This document shows positions 7,216 to 17,345 of a stretch of 64,000 bases of DNA, piece by piece. How positions within the stretch are numbered: the first letter of the stretch is position 1; every line of letters begins with the position of its first letter. The stretch is from JAAYBF01 sp963716445. GTDB taxonomy: Bacteria > Actinomycetota > Thermoleophilia > Solirubrobacterales > Thermoleophilaceae. Both the position numbers and the translations under genes were made by a program. The notes beneath the pieces were generated by a model. That model worked only from the letters and a program-made list of their open reading frames with translations. It was not told the origin of the DNA and ran no database searches. The stretch spans positions 186,001 through 250,000 of the forward strand of contig OY970313.1 of assembly GCA_963716445.1 (NCBI GenBank), in the 5' to 3' direction.

Positions 7216-10200
7216 ATGAGAAGCCCCCGGACCGTGGTTGGACGTCTCGCCGTCGAAGGTCGCGGTCTGGACCGCTCCATGGCTCGTGTGCGCCCTGCCC
7301 ACGCGGGCCGGGCAGTGTTCGGCGGATTGCTCCTGAGCGTGGTGCTGGGCTTGGTTGCGCCCTCGGCGTTTGCGGCCAAGACGGTCGATGGGTTCCTTGG
7401 GGGTCACACGGCCAGTGTTACGGGGGACAGGTTCATCGCGCCGAATGACGTGGCGGTCGTCGAGGCGACGGGGGATGTCTACGTCGCTTATCTGCAGCGC
7501 GTGCAGCGGCTCGATTCCGATGGGGGCTTTGAGTTGTTGTGGGGCAAGGACGTGGTCGCTGATGGTGCTCCCGGCGACACGGGTACGGGGGGTGAGGTCT
7601 GCACGGTCGCCGCTGACTGCACGAGAGGTGTGGACGCGGTCCAGGGTGGCGGAGTCGGCGAGTTCGACAATCCGACGGGGGTTGCGGTCAATGAGGTTGC
7701 GGGTCATCCGCAGTCCGGGCATGTGTATGTGCGCGACACGGGCAACATGCGTGTGCAGGAGTTCGATGCCGATGGTGGGTTCGTGCGGGCGTGGGGTTGG
7801 GGTGTCGCTACGGGCGCTGAGGCGTTCGAGGTCTGCACCTCGAACTGTCAGCAGGGCCTTGCTGGTGGCGGGGACGGCCAGTTGGGCGCTACCGGCGCGG
7901 TCGCGTCGATCGCGGTCGATCCGTCGAGCGGGAACGTGTATGTCGCCGATCCGGCCAACCAGCGCATCCAGGAGTTTCAGGGCGACGGCGGCTTCGTCGA
8001 CGCGTTCGGGTCCGCGTTCGCGGACGAGACCCCTGATCCGGGCGAGTTCGCCTTCGACGAGCCCGCGCGGATAGCGGTCGACTCGAGCGGCGTCGTCTAC
8101 GCGACCGACTCCAACGACTCCGCGCGCGTCCAGCGCTACGACACGACCACCGACGCGTTCCTCGCGCCGATCGGCGCTCCGCCGCTGACCCCTGGGGCCA
8201 CCCAGGGCATCGAGATCGACCCGACCACCGACAACCTCCTGGTCGTGCGCGACTCCGACTCCGGCGAGACCGTCGTCGAGGAGCTCGACACCACCACCCT
8301 GTCGGTCGTGGACACCCACGCCGTCGGCGACGGGTTCGGACTCCCCAACGCCTTTGGCACCTCGTCGCTGGTGTTCGGGTTGGGCGTCGACGGGGCGCGC
8401 GGCAAGCTCTACGTACCGTCAGCCTTCTTCCGCTCCCCAGACGGGAGCGCAAACGTGATGGACTTCTACGGCGTCTTCGTCCTCGACGGCGACGGCGCTG
8501 CCGCTCCGAGTCCCGTCGCGGGGGCGCCGCTGACTGTCGATGACGACAGCGCGGTCCTCACGGGCACAGTCGATCCGAACGGGCCGAGCTACTACCGCTT
8601 CGAGTACTCCAAGAACGGAATCGACTGGAAGCTCACCGACAACGACAACGGCTTCAGCAACGCCAAGTTCTTCGCGGACCGACAGCTCGTCGGCTCCTCG
8701 CCGCAGCCGGTGTCGGCGACGCTCGAGGGCCTGGAGGCCAACACGGTATATCGAGTGAGGATCGTCGCGACGAAACTCGCCGGCCCGCTCACCGAGGTGG
8801 TGGTCAACTCGCCGGAGGCGACGTTCCTGACGGATGCGGTGCCCCCGACGGCCGAGACCGCCACGGTGCACAGCTATACCGATACCTCGGCGTGGTTGTC
8901 GGGGCGTGTGAACCCGAAGGGCTCGGCGACGAGCTATCGCTTCGAGTGGGGTCAGGGCACCGACTATGCGCATCAGGCGCCTGTAGCGGATGCAAGCGCT
9001 GGCTCCGGCGCCGCGGAGAAGGGTGTGCTCGAGGAGATCGTGGGCCTCGAGCCCGACACCGTCTATCACTACCGGCTGGTCGCCGAGAGCAGCGAGGGCG
9101 TGACAGTCGGCGCGGACCGCACGTTCAGGACACGGTCGGCGTCGGGCGGGTTCGCCGATCGGGCCTACGAGCAGGTCACTCCTGCGGTGAAGTCCAAGGA
9201 CGTCGCACACCCAGGGCAGGGTGGCGCGATTATTAGCACTGATGGTGACAATGGTTACGCCACGTGGCCGGTTGCCGGTGATGGCGACGCGTTGATGTGG
9301 GGTGTGAGCGATGCGTTGGCCGATGCTGAGCAGGGTGGTACGAGCGCTGCGGAGCAGGTGCAATTTTATCGCGCTGGTCGGGGGTCGGGTGGTTGGTCGA
9401 GTCGGCTTGTGATGCGTCGTCCGCCCGGTCCGGCGGATCAGTTCAGGGCTCGGCCGGTGGCGGGTTCTGTGGATCTGTCGAGGTTCTTGGTGACCTCGTT
9501 GCTGCCGTTGCTCGACGGGGCTGACGATCAGTCTTTCTATTTGCGTGATCCGTTTGCCGATGAGTTGGTGTCGGTCACTGCGTTGGGTTCGGGTGAGCCT
9601 TCCTACGGTGGTATGTCTGACGATCTGAGCCATGTGTTCTCCGGGTCTGAGGGTGGGGTGTTGTACGAGTGGGTTGGTGGCTTGACGCGTCTGGTGAGTG
9701 TCGATGCGGGTGGTGTGCCGTTCGCGGGCCCGTCGCAGTTCGGGTCGGGTAACAGACGGCGGTATGCGGTCAGCAGGGATGGCGAGCATGCGTTCTTCTC
9801 GACGCCTGTCGGGTCGGATCAGACTGAGATCTATCGGCGCAGCCACGGCACGACGACGACTCTGGTCTCGCCGTCGCAGCGGTCGGCGCCCGATCCGCAG
9901 GGCTCGAAGGTGAAGGTCTTCGAGGCCGGTTCGCCGGATGGGGGTCGGGTGTTGTTCTCGAGCTCTGAGGAGTTGACCGACGATGCGAACACGGGGCCGT
10001 CGCGGGCGGGCAGGGATCTGTATCGCTATGACGTGTCGAGCGACACGTTGGTCGACGTCACCGCCGATGACGATCCCGACGGTGGCCGGTTCGTGGGTTT
10101 GCTCGGCGCTTCCGATGACGCCGACTGGGTCTACTACGTCGCCCGCGGTCAGGTCGCGGAGGGCGCTACGGCCGGCCGGCCGAACGTGTATCTGTGGCGT

Positions 10201-11229
10201 GACGACGGCACTGCGGGCGGTGAGACGCGGTTCATCGCGACCCTCAGTGATCTCGAGCTCGACGCCTTCGGCGACTACGATCTGCAGCTGAACAGCGACT
10301 TCAGGTTTGCTCGGGTGACTGCGGACGGGCGGGCGTTGGTCTTTCACTCGCCGACGAGCTTGACTGGCTATCGCAATCAGGGGTTCGCGGAGGTGTTCAT
10401 CTATGAGGCCGACGCCAACGGTGGCGAGGGTGTGTTGAGTTGTGTGTCGTGTCGTCCGAATGGCACGCCGGCGCACGGTGACTCCGCCGTGCCTAAGGGG
10501 TTCAGCCAGGTCAGGATGGGGAGCGTGGTCTCGCGGGCGTTGTCTTCGGATGGGCGGCGGGTGTTCTTCAACAGCGCCGACGCGCTTGTGCCCGAGGACG
10601 TCAATGGTGAGTTCGATGTGTATGAGTGGGAGGCGGGCCGGTTGCGGTTGGTCTCGACCGGGACGAGCCCGGACGGAAGCGATTTCGTCGGGGCGAGCGA
10701 GGACGGCGACGATGTGTTCTTCATCACGCGCGATCGGCTCGTGGGCCAGGACGCGGACGGTCTCAAGGATGTCTATGACGCTCGGGTCGGTGGTGGGTTC
10801 GCTTCGCAGAACCCGGTTGTCGAGGCGCCGTGTGTCGGGGAGGCTTGTCGGGCTGCTTTGTCTGGTCGGCCGCCGGCGGGCGATCCGGCCAGCAGGGCCG
10901 CTGGTGGGGAGGGCGACTACGCGCGGCTGTTTAGCGTCGCTGGGATCTCGGCGCGGCAGCGCAGGTTGTTGGCGTCTCGGGGCCGGGTGACAGTGCGCGT
11001 CGACGTGACGCGCCCTGGCCGCATCGACGTGCGTGCGCTGCGCGGGTCAAAGACGGTCGGTTCGGGCTCGCGGATCGCCAAAGCGGCTGGGTTGGCGAAG
11101 GTGACCGTGAAGTTGACGCGCTCGGCGCGGCGGTCGTTGAGCAGGCGTGGCCGGCTGCGGTTGCGGCTGGTCGTGCGCTTTGGCGGCGAGAGCGAGACGG
11201 CCACGATCGATTTGCGGAGGGTCAAGTGA
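7216..11229 (+). CDS. Large secreted protein A1: NHL-type propeller, fibronectin-III-like domains, TolB-like repeats
   Basis: The 1337 residues begin with an extended signal peptide ending near 'LVAPSAFAAKT'. NHL-like blades follow (about 70-300; 'VASIAVDPSSGNVYVADPANQRIQEF'). Two FN3-like modules come next ('PPTAETATVHSYTDTSAWLSGRVNP' near 540). A long propeller-like part carries repeats such as 'DGEHAFFSTP', 'DGGRVLFSSSEELTDDA', 'DGRRVFFNSADALVPED' and 'DGDDVFFITRDRLVGQD' (about 780-1190). The C-terminus is basic. The function is unknown; the architecture suggests a cell-surface or secreted binding protein. ATG 7216 follows AGGAGAGGA; ATG 7279 is an alternative. It is the intact paralogue of the broken gene at 37071 and overlaps the next gene. 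Confidence 0.85.
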   Translation: MRSPRTVVGRLAVEGRGLDRSMARVRPAHAGRAVFGGLLLSVVLGLVAPSAFAAKTVDGFLGGHTASVTGDRFIAPNDVAVVEATGDVYVAYLQRVQRLDSDGGFELLWGKDVVADGAPGDTGTGGEVCTVAADCTRGVDAVQGGGVGEFDNPTGVAVNEVAGHPQSGHVYVRDTGNMRVQEFDADGGFVRAWGWGVATGAEAFEVCTSNCQQGLAGGGDGQLGATGAVASIAVDPSSGNVYVADPANQRIQEFQGDGGFVDAFGSAFADETPDPGEFAFDEPARIAVDSSGVVYATDSNDSARVQRYDTTTDAFLAPIGAPPLTPGATQGIEIDPTTDNLLVVRDSDSGETVVEELDTTTLSVVDTHAVGDGFGLPNAFGTSSLVFGLGVDGARGKLYVPSAFFRSPDGSANVMDFYGVFVLDGDGAAAPSPVAGAPLTVDDDSAVLTGTVDPNGPSYYRFEYSKNGIDWKLTDNDNGFSNAKFFADRQLVGSSPQPVSATLEGLEANTVYRVRIVATKLAGPLTEVVVNSPEATFLTDAVPPTAETATVHSYTDTSAWLSGRVNPKGSATSYRFEWGQGTDYAHQAPVADASAGSGAAEKGVLEEIVGLEPDTVYHYRLVAESSEGVTVGADRTFRTRSASGGFADRAYEQVTPAVKSKDVAHPGQGGAIISTDGDNGYATWPVAGDGDALMWGVSDALADAEQGGTSAAEQVQFYRAGRGSGGWSSRLVMRRPPGPADQFRARPVAGSVDLSRFLVTSLLPLLDGADDQSFYLRDPFADELVSVTALGSGEPSYGGMSDDLSHVFSGSEGGVLYEWVGGLTRLVSVDAGGVPFAGPSQFGSGNRRRYAVSRDGEHAFFSTPVGSDQTEIYRRSHGTTTTLVSPSQRSAPDPQGSKVKVFEAGSPDGGRVLFSSSEELTDDANTGPSRAGRDLYRYDVSSDTLVDVTADDDPDGGRFVGLLGASDDADWVYYVARGQVAEGATAGRPNVYLWRDDGTAGGETRFIATLSDLELDAFGDYDLQLNSDFRFARVTADGRALVFHSPTSLTGYRNQGFAEVFIYEADANGGEGVLSCVSCRPNGTPAHGDSAVPKGFSQVRMGSVVSRALSSDGRRVFFNSADALVPEDVNGEFDVYEWEAGRLRLVSTGTSPDGSDFVGASEDGDDVFFITRDRLVGQDADGLKDVYDARVGGGFASQNPVVEAPCVGEACRAALSGRPPAGDPASRAAGGEGDYARLFSVAGISARQRRLLASRGRVTVRVDVTRPGRIDVRALRGSKTVGSGSRIAKAAGLAKVTVKLTRSARRSLSRRGRLRLRLVVRFGGESETATIDLRRVK

Positions 11230-11276
11230 CCGGCGAGGGGAAGACGATCACGGCGACGATGATGGCGAGGAGCTCG

Positions 11277-14200
11277 ATGAACACCAATAGCGATCAACTC
11301 TCACACCGCGCGCGGAACGCGTTGCGGGCCGTCGTGTTGGCCAGTGTCTGCTGGGTTGCCATTCTGGCGGGTGGTGTGTCGGCTGCGTCAGCGGCGCCGG
11401 AGTGGGACGGGATCGTGTTGTGGGGCCCGACCGAGTTTCAGGCCGGCGAGGACGGTTTCGTGCTGGTCCAGGCGATCAACAAGGGCGACGCCGCGACAAA
11501 CGACATCGCCCAGGTCGAGTTCGACCTGCCGCCCGGCGTGACGTTCACAGGGATCACCCCGGATTCCAGCAATTTCTGGTTTTGTCAGATCCCGGGGTTC
11601 CCCGAGAACTCATGTCTGGCGGAGCCGGGCTTTCCGGCGCGTGCGCAGCCGACCCAGCTGGAGCTGCTCGTCGACGTCGCGCCGGGCGCTTCCGGGACGC
11701 ATCCTTTGTCGATCACGATCTCCGGCGGCGGGGCCGCGGCTCCTTACACCGAGACCCACCAGGTCACGATCGACGACACCCCGCTCGGGTTCGGCGCCAA
11801 GCCCGGCACTGTGAAGGCGGGCGCGTTCGACGAGAACGGCCTGGACTACACCCAGGCCGGCGGACATCCGTTCTCAGCTGAGGGATCCTTCGACCTCAAC
11901 GTCGACGGCAACGCGCAGCAGACCGGCGGCGCGCTGCGCGAGACCGTGACTGATCTGCCGGCGGGGTTCGTCGGCGACCCGACGGTGCTGCCGACGTGTG
12001 CCAGCCACCAGTTCAGCGATGACAATTGTCCGCACGAGAGCCAGGTCGGGATGGTCAAGATCTATCTGTACGGGTTGCAGGAGCATCAGACCGCTGCGCT
12101 CTACAACCTCGATCCGCCGGGCCATCTGCCGGCCCAGTTCGGCTTCGCCGTCGACGCCTACCGGATCAAGGTCGATCCCGTGGTGCGCACCGACGGCGAC
12201 TACGGCATCCAGCTACAGGCCCCCGGCCTGCCCGAGGACTTCATCACCGCCCGCGCACGGGTGATCGTCTGGGGTGTCCCCGCCGACCCCGCCCACGACC
12301 ACCAGCGCTGCCGAAGGCCGAACCCGAACGTGATGAGCTGCACCAACACCACCCCGACGGGGTTGCCGGGCAGTGGTGGCCTGCCGCGGTCCTCGAGCGC
12401 GCCACGGTTGCCGTTGTTGTCGAACCCGACGAGCTGCACCGGTCCGTTGGAGACGATCTTCCGCTTCTCGAGCTGGGAGAACGCGCCGGCCGGCTATGAC
12501 TTCACCGATCCGCGCTGGGTCAACTACACCGTTCCGAACCCTGCGGTCACGGGCTGCGAGCTGGTCGATTTCGACCCCAGCCTGGCGATCGAGCCGTCGA
12601 CGAAGCAGGCAGGTCAGCCGACGGGCATGGACGTCGACCTCGATCTGCCTCAGAACGACGACCCGGACGGGCTCGCGACGTCGCATCTGAAGAAGACGAC
12701 GGTCACGCTGCCGGAGGGGATGACCGTCTCGCCGTCGTCGGCCGACGGGTTGCAGGCTTGTACGCGCGCCCAGATCGGTTTGACGACGCCTGTTGGAACG
12801 ACCCCGGCCAGGTTCTCCAAGGCGCCGGTTGGTTGCCCGGACGGCTCGAAGCTCGCGACCGCGACCGTAACGTCGCCGGCGCTCGAGGATCCGCTTTCGG
12901 GTGCTGTCTATCTCGCGGAGCAGGACAACAACCCGTTCGGATCGATGGTTGCGATGTACCTCGTCGCCAAGCATCCGAGCACGCTGGTCAAGCTGGCGGG
13001 CAAGGTCAACCTCGATCCGAACAGCGGCCGGATCACAGCGACGTTCGATGACAATCCGCAGCTTCCGGTCTCAGAGGTCAAGCTCGACTTCCCCGATGGC
13101 CCCAGGGCTTCGTTGACGGTGCCAGCACAGTGCGGGAGTCACTCGATCGGCTGGGCGATGGACGGCTGGTCAGGCGCCTCGAAGTCCGGGACGGATGGGT
13201 TCGTGTCGGAGTGCCCGGCCGGTGTCGATCCGAACGCACCGCTTCCGTTCGCGCCTAGCTTCACGGCCGGGACGGTGAATTCGGCTGGTGGCTCGCATTC
13301 GCCGTTCGTGTTGCGGATTCAGCGTGGCGATCGTCAGCAGGAGCTGCAGGGGGTGAGGGTCGACATGCCCAAGGGCTTGTTGGCGAAGCTCGCTGGCGTT
13401 CCGTTGTGTGGTGAGGCTCAGGCGGCCGCTGGGACCTGCGATCCACGCTCGCGTGTTGGTACCGCTACGGCCGGCGCGGGTCCGGGCCCGAACCCGTTCT
13501 ATGTCAATGGTCCGGTGTATTTGACCGGCCCGTACAAGGGCGCCCCCTACGGCCTATCGGTCGCCGTTCCGGCGATCGCGGGTCCGTTCAACCTCGGCAC
13601 GGTCGTCGTGCGTCAGGCTTTGCACGTCGACCGCAGCGATGCGCATGTGACGGCGGTCAGCGATCCGCTGCCCAGGATCTTGAAGGGTGTGCCGTTGCAG
13701 ATCCGGGATGTGCGCGTCAACGTCGACCGGCCGGGCTTCGTCTTGAACCCGTCGTCGTGTAAGGCCCAGCAGATCACGAGCACGGTCTCCTCGACCCAGG
13801 GCGCCGCCAGCACCCTGACCGACCGCTTCCAAGCCACAAGCTGTGCGCGGCTCGGTTTCAAGCCGAAGCTCAAGCTCGCTCTGACCGGCAAGCGCCAAAG
13901 GACGACGGGCAAGCATCCGGGTGTCAAGGCTCAGGTCACCCAGAAGCCGGGGGAGGCGGCGATCCGTCAGGCGGTCGTGAAGCTGCCGAAGTCGCTGGCT
14001 TTGGATCCGGACAACGCCCAGGCGTTGTGCGAGTTCTCCGATGGCACGAAGCCCGACCTCGAGAACCACTGCCCGAAGGGCTCGATCGTCGGACGCGCCA
14101 AAGCAACGACCCCGCTGCTCGACGAGCCCTTGGCGGGCAACGTGTACTTCGTCAAGAACGTCCGCACCGACCAAAGGACCGGCAACCAGATCCGGACGCT

Positions 14201-14528
14201 GCCGATGATCGTCGTCGCGCTCAGGGGCAAGATCGCGATCAACCTCCGCGGCGAGTCCTCCGTCTCAAAGAGCCGACTCGTCAACACGTTCGCGTCCGTC
14301 CCGGATGCGCCGATCACGCGGTTCAACCTCAACATCAAAGGCGGCAAAAACGGCATCCTCGCCGTCACAAGGACAAGGCGCGGCCGGATCAACATCTGCA
14401 ACAGCCGCCAAACCGCCCAGGCCGACTTCGACGCCCAAAACGGCCGCGCGCACGACCGCAACATCCGCATCGCCACACCCTGCAAGAACAAGAAGGCCAA
14501 GCAAGGCCAAGCTAAGCGGCGGCGGTAG
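11277..14528 (+). CDS. Large secreted protein A2, partner of A1
   Basis: This protein of about 1083 residues has a signal peptide ('ALRAVVLASVCWVAILAGGVSAASAAPEW'-type core). Repeated all-beta stretches about 'LPAGFVGDPTVLP.CA', 'SQVGMVKIYLYG' and 'PLSGAVYLAEQ' follow, with a conserved C-terminal block 'VYLTGPYKGAPYGLSVAVPAIAGPF...VRQALHVDR' and a Lys/Arg-rich end. A GTG at 11226 overlaps the A1 stop (GTGA) behind GGAGGG. ATG 11277 behind AGGAG also works and leaves a more normal signal-peptide n-region, so I use it with low certainty. The C-terminal 350 residues align closely with the gene ending at 43374. I recognise no enzymatic motif; function unknown. Confidence 0.82.
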   Translation: MNTNSDQLSHRARNALRAVVLASVCWVAILAGGVSAASAAPEWDGIVLWGPTEFQAGEDGFVLVQAINKGDAATNDIAQVEFDLPPGVTFTGITPDSSNFWFCQIPGFPENSCLAEPGFPARAQPTQLELLVDVAPGASGTHPLSITISGGGAAAPYTETHQVTIDDTPLGFGAKPGTVKAGAFDENGLDYTQAGGHPFSAEGSFDLNVDGNAQQTGGALRETVTDLPAGFVGDPTVLPTCASHQFSDDNCPHESQVGMVKIYLYGLQEHQTAALYNLDPPGHLPAQFGFAVDAYRIKVDPVVRTDGDYGIQLQAPGLPEDFITARARVIVWGVPADPAHDHQRCRRPNPNVMSCTNTTPTGLPGSGGLPRSSSAPRLPLLSNPTSCTGPLETIFRFSSWENAPAGYDFTDPRWVNYTVPNPAVTGCELVDFDPSLAIEPSTKQAGQPTGMDVDLDLPQNDDPDGLATSHLKKTTVTLPEGMTVSPSSADGLQACTRAQIGLTTPVGTTPARFSKAPVGCPDGSKLATATVTSPALEDPLSGAVYLAEQDNNPFGSMVAMYLVAKHPSTLVKLAGKVNLDPNSGRITATFDDNPQLPVSEVKLDFPDGPRASLTVPAQCGSHSIGWAMDGWSGASKSGTDGFVSECPAGVDPNAPLPFAPSFTAGTVNSAGGSHSPFVLRIQRGDRQQELQGVRVDMPKGLLAKLAGVPLCGEAQAAAGTCDPRSRVGTATAGAGPGPNPFYVNGPVYLTGPYKGAPYGLSVAVPAIAGPFNLGTVVVRQALHVDRSDAHVTAVSDPLPRILKGVPLQIRDVRVNVDRPGFVLNPSSCKAQQITSTVSSTQGAASTLTDRFQATSCARLGFKPKLKLALTGKRQRTTGKHPGVKAQVTQKPGEAAIRQAVVKLPKSLALDPDNAQALCEFSDGTKPDLENHCPKGSIVGRAKATTPLLDEPLAGNVYFVKNVRTDQRTGNQIRTLPMIVVALRGKIAINLRGESSVSKSRLVNTFASVPDAPITRFNLNIKGGKNGILAVTRTRRGRINICNSRQTAQADFDAQNGRAHDRNIRIATPCKNKKAKQGQAKRRR

Positions 14529-14588
14529 CGCCGTCGCGGCCAAGCGCCGCTAGCGCTCACGGGCGCACGCCTAGGCAGCATCCCCAAG

Positions 14589-14612
14589 GACGCCGGCCAT
14601 ATGGCCGGCGTC
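14589..14612 (+). terminator. Perfect 12+12 bp palindrome after cassette A
   Basis: GACGCCGGCCAT is followed directly by its reverse complement ATGGCCGGCGTC and then TTGCTG. It sits 60 bp after the A2 stop and is the likely transcription terminator, although the U-run is weak. Confidence 0.55.
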
Positions 14613-14654
14613 TTGCTGCCCGCGCGCCCGGGCGGTCGCCGGTCCGAGCGCTTT

Positions 14655-14690
14655 GGAACTTTGTGCACACCAGGGTGTGCACAAAGTTCC
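14655..14690. repeat. Perfect 17-bp-arm palindrome
   Basis: The left arm GGAACTTTGTGCACACC (14655-14671), 2-bp spacer AG, and exact reverse complement (14674-14690) form a 36-bp palindrome just beyond the 3' end of the tandem TetR gene. The outer GGAACTTTG/CAAAGTTCC resembles the arms of the repeats at 60.6-60.9 kb. It could be a bidirectional terminator, an operator or a dispersed REP-like element. Confidence 0.75.
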
Positions 14691-14707
14691 ATTCCGCTGG
14701 GGCGGTG

Positions 14708-16087
14708 CTAGTGGTTCGCCTCGTTGCCGCTCGAGCCGCCCTCGGCCTTCCGCCGCGGCGGCCACGGGCGCTTGGGCTCCTCGCCGACCGGTGGCACGGC
14801 GTTGGCCACCGCCACCGCGTCCTCGCTCCCAAGGAACGGGGCGAGGGCGATGAACGCGGCCGCGGGCGCGACTTCGTAGAGCCGCTCCGCGCCGCGGTCG
14901 CGGATCTGGCGGGACAGCAGGGCGTAGATCGAGGCGCCGATCGCCTGGCTGGCGATCGGCGGGACGCTGGGGTTGAGCTGGTGGCCCTCCTGGAGCAGGA
15001 GCTGGGCGGCGGCGATGCCTTGGTCGCGTCGCTCGAGGCCGCCGGGGCCGCCTTCGTAGGCGTCGACTGCGCCGACGCGGCCGAGCGGGGGGTTGAGGGC
15101 GAAGAGGGCGAAGAAGGCGTGCACTCCGGCCGACATCGCGTGTGGCCAGTCGGCTCCTGCCCGGTAGGCGGGCATGACCGCGTCGAGGGCGCGCCGCCAG
15201 CCGTGTTCGATGGCGCCGAGAAAGGCCGCCTCCTTGCTGTCGAAGTGGGCGTAGAAGGTGGTCAGCGAGAGCGCGCCGCGGTCGGCGATCTCGGTGATCG
15301 CCATGTTCGGATAGCCCTTCTCGGCGACCAGCTCGATCACGGCCGTGACGATCCTGTCGCGGGCGGCGATCGGGTCCGGAGCGTCGGGCACTAGGCCGGC
15401 GGGCGGCTTGCGCGGCCGGCGCAGGCGCTCTGACGGCGCGCGGTAGCTGAGGATCCAGTCGAGCAGCGCCGGCATCAGCTCTGGCAGCTCCGCCTCGCGG
15501 CCCTCGCGCACGCGCGTGTGCACGATCTTGCGGATCCCTCCGATCATCGCGCGCACGACGTCGGGGGGCATTCCCTTGCGCTCGGGCGACTCCGACAGCG
15601 CCGAGCGCACGATCTTCTCGACGCGCCGGTCGATCTCGTCGATCCGCTCGACCGCCTCCGGGCCGGCCGCGTAGACCTCGATCCAAGCGACGCGGGCGAC
15701 CGCCGGCTGGGTCGCGATCAGCCGGCCGAGCGAGGCCAGCATCGCGCCCATCCGCTCCTCCCAGGTCCCGGGAGTGCGCCAGTACACGTCGAGAACGCTC
15801 GGCCCGGACAGTCCTACGATCCCATCGAGCGCCGCGAGAAAGCAGTCGTGCTTGCTCGAGAAGATCTTGTAGAAGGCGTTGCGCGAGACGCCCGAGGCCT
15901 CGAGCACGTCGGCCACCCGGGTCGTCTCGTAGCCGCGCTCGGCGACGACCGTCACCATCGCCGCCAGCAGCCGCTCGCGCCGGTCCTGCTCGACGAGCTC
16001 ACGGCCGTTTCGGAACCCCGGGCCGAGCCGTCGCTCCCCCTGGTGCTCGGCTATGCCCGGAGGCGTACTGGTCATACCAATCTCCAC
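14708..16087 (-). CDS. Tandem TetR regulator: two complete TetR units in one chain
   Basis: The 459 residues contain two full HTH domains. HTH1 is at about 36-85 ('RRERLLAAMVTVVAERGYETTRVADVLEASGVSRNAFYKIFSSKH') and HTH2 at about 243-290 ('RDRIVTAVIELVAEKGYPNMAITEIADRGALSLTTFYAHFDSKE'). Each is followed by its own helical ligand domain, joined by a Pro/Arg-rich linker near 215-240. TetR proteins normally dimerise, so this could be a covalent pseudo-dimer with two different half-site specificities. The gene at 50003 has the same architecture and linker style ('SYR.P...LRRPR'). The start may be ATG 16087 or ATG 16075. Confidence 0.88.
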   Translation of the reverse strand: MEIGMTSTPPGIAEHQGERRLGPGFRNGRELVEQDRRERLLAAMVTVVAERGYETTRVADVLEASGVSRNAFYKIFSSKHDCFLAALDGIVGLSGPSVLDVYWRTPGTWEERMGAMLASLGRLIATQPAVARVAWIEVYAAGPEAVERIDEIDRRVEKIVRSALSESPERKGMPPDVVRAMIGGIRKIVHTRVREGREAELPELMPALLDWILSYRAPSERLRRPRKPPAGLVPDAPDPIAARDRIVTAVIELVAEKGYPNMAITEIADRGALSLTTFYAHFDSKEAAFLGAIEHGWRRALDAVMPAYRAGADWPHAMSAGVHAFFALFALNPPLGRVGAVDAYEGGPGGLERRDQGIAAAQLLLQEGHQLNPSVPPIASQAIGASIYALLSRQIRDRGAERLYEVAPAAAFIALAPFLGSEDAVAVANAVPPVGEEPKRPWPPRRKAEGGSSGNEANH

Positions 16088-16151
16088 CCTACCGTCGATG
16101 GGCCGAGCCGGCCAGTCCCAGCCGGCCCAGCCCGAGACGCCTTATCCGGTC

Positions 16152-17342
16152 CTAGCGGGAGCCGGTCGCGTCCAGCCCGAGAACGTCCGCAACCGCCAAC
16201 CGCATCGACCTCGCCGTCGCCTCGTGTCCGAGCCGGTTCGGGTGCAGCGTTCCCGAGAAGTCGAGCCCTTGCCGGTGCAGCGACTCGGGCAGCGTTCGCA
16301 CCCAGCGCTCGCCGTCCGGACGCGCGCAGATGCCGTGGGCGGCGAAGGCCTCGTCGACCCCGTCGACGACCCGCCAGCCGTGGTCGCGGCCCGCCGCGGC
16401 CACCGCCGCGTTCAGCGGCTCCAGCACCTCCCTGCGCGCCCAGCGCGACTCGTCCGGCGTTATCTCCCCGTTGAGGAACGCCACGCGGCAGAAGCCCTCG
16501 GGCGGCCTGCCGCCGCCCCGCCCCGCCGGCGCGCGGGTCGGGTCGAAGTACTCGACGAGCACGACGCGGTCGCGCGGGATCCGGTCCGACAGCTCGCGGT
16601 CGAGCGCCGCGTAGCGCCCGCCCATCCGCCTCAGCTCGTCGTCCACGACCTCGCGCAACGTCGGCGTCCCCCGCGGCGCCTCCCCGAACGGCCGCCGAGG
16701 GTCGAACCGCTGCTCCGGGCAGTCCCGAACCGCCAGGCAGAACTTCACGATCGACGAGAAGTGGACGTCGTTCGCGCCGACGCCCACCAGCAGCAGGTCG
16801 ATCTCGCGCCGCTCCGCCAGGGCGTTCACGCGCGCCACCTGCGCCGGCTCGAGCAGATCGCCGCGCTCCGGCTGGATCCCTCGGTAGGGCCCGAGCAGCC
16901 CCTCCTCGATCGTCGCGCCCGAGCAGGCGAGCGCCACGAACGCCACATCGACCTCCGGGTCGTCGCGCTCCGCCTGCAGCGCCGCCTCGGCGTGGCCGGA
17001 GCGCAGCGAGCGGTGGCAGCGGCGCAGCAGCCAGCGCTCACGCCGCGTCGGGAAGTCGCCGGCGCGGTCGGGGTTGCCCTCGCCGGACGCCACCGAGTCG
17101 CCGATCGAGACGATCAGCTGGTCCTCGTCCGGTCCGTCCGCCGCCTGCTCGGACGTCAGGCTGCCGTCCCTGATCCCGTCGCGGTCCGCGTCGCCGCCGA
17201 AGCGCCCGCCCGTAGCCTCCTCGGCCGGCGTCGGCTCGTCGTCCCAGACCAGGACGTAGAGCGCGGCGCCCGCGACCGCCAGCACGACCGTCACCACGGC
17301 GCCCGCGATCCACCAGCGGTTCGAGTCGGCGATCCGTCGCAT
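16152..17342 (-). CDS. SGNH/GDSL-family hydrolase with N-terminal membrane anchor
   Basis: The 396 residues start with a single transmembrane or uncleaved signal helix (about 10-30, 'WWIAGAVVTVVLAVAGAALYVLVW') followed by a charged linker. The catalytic domain shows block I 'SIGDSVASGEG' (nucleophile Ser), block III 'GVGAND', and block V 'LHPNRLGH' (catalytic His), so an extracytoplasmic esterase/lipase-type activity is likely. An Asp/Gly stretch 'GGDADRDGIRDG' resembles a calcium-binding motif. It begins 3 bp after the stop of the Vps62-like gene, so the two form an operon. Confidence 0.87.
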   Translation of the reverse strand: MRRIADSNRWWIAGAVVTVVLAVAGAALYVLVWDDEPTPAEEATGGRFGGDADRDGIRDGSLTSEQAADGPDEDQLIVSIGDSVASGEGNPDRAGDFPTRRERWLLRRCHRSLRSGHAEAALQAERDDPEVDVAFVALACSGATIEEGLLGPYRGIQPERGDLLEPAQVARVNALAERREIDLLLVGVGANDVHFSSIVKFCLAVRDCPEQRFDPRRPFGEAPRGTPTLREVVDDELRRMGGRYAALDRELSDRIPRDRVVLVEYFDPTRAPAGRGGGRPPEGFCRVAFLNGEITPDESRWARREVLEPLNAAVAAAGRDHGWRVVDGVDEAFAAHGICARPDGERWVRTLPESLHRQGLDFSGTLHPNRLGHEATARSMRLAVADVLGLDATGSR

Positions 17343-17345
17343 CGC

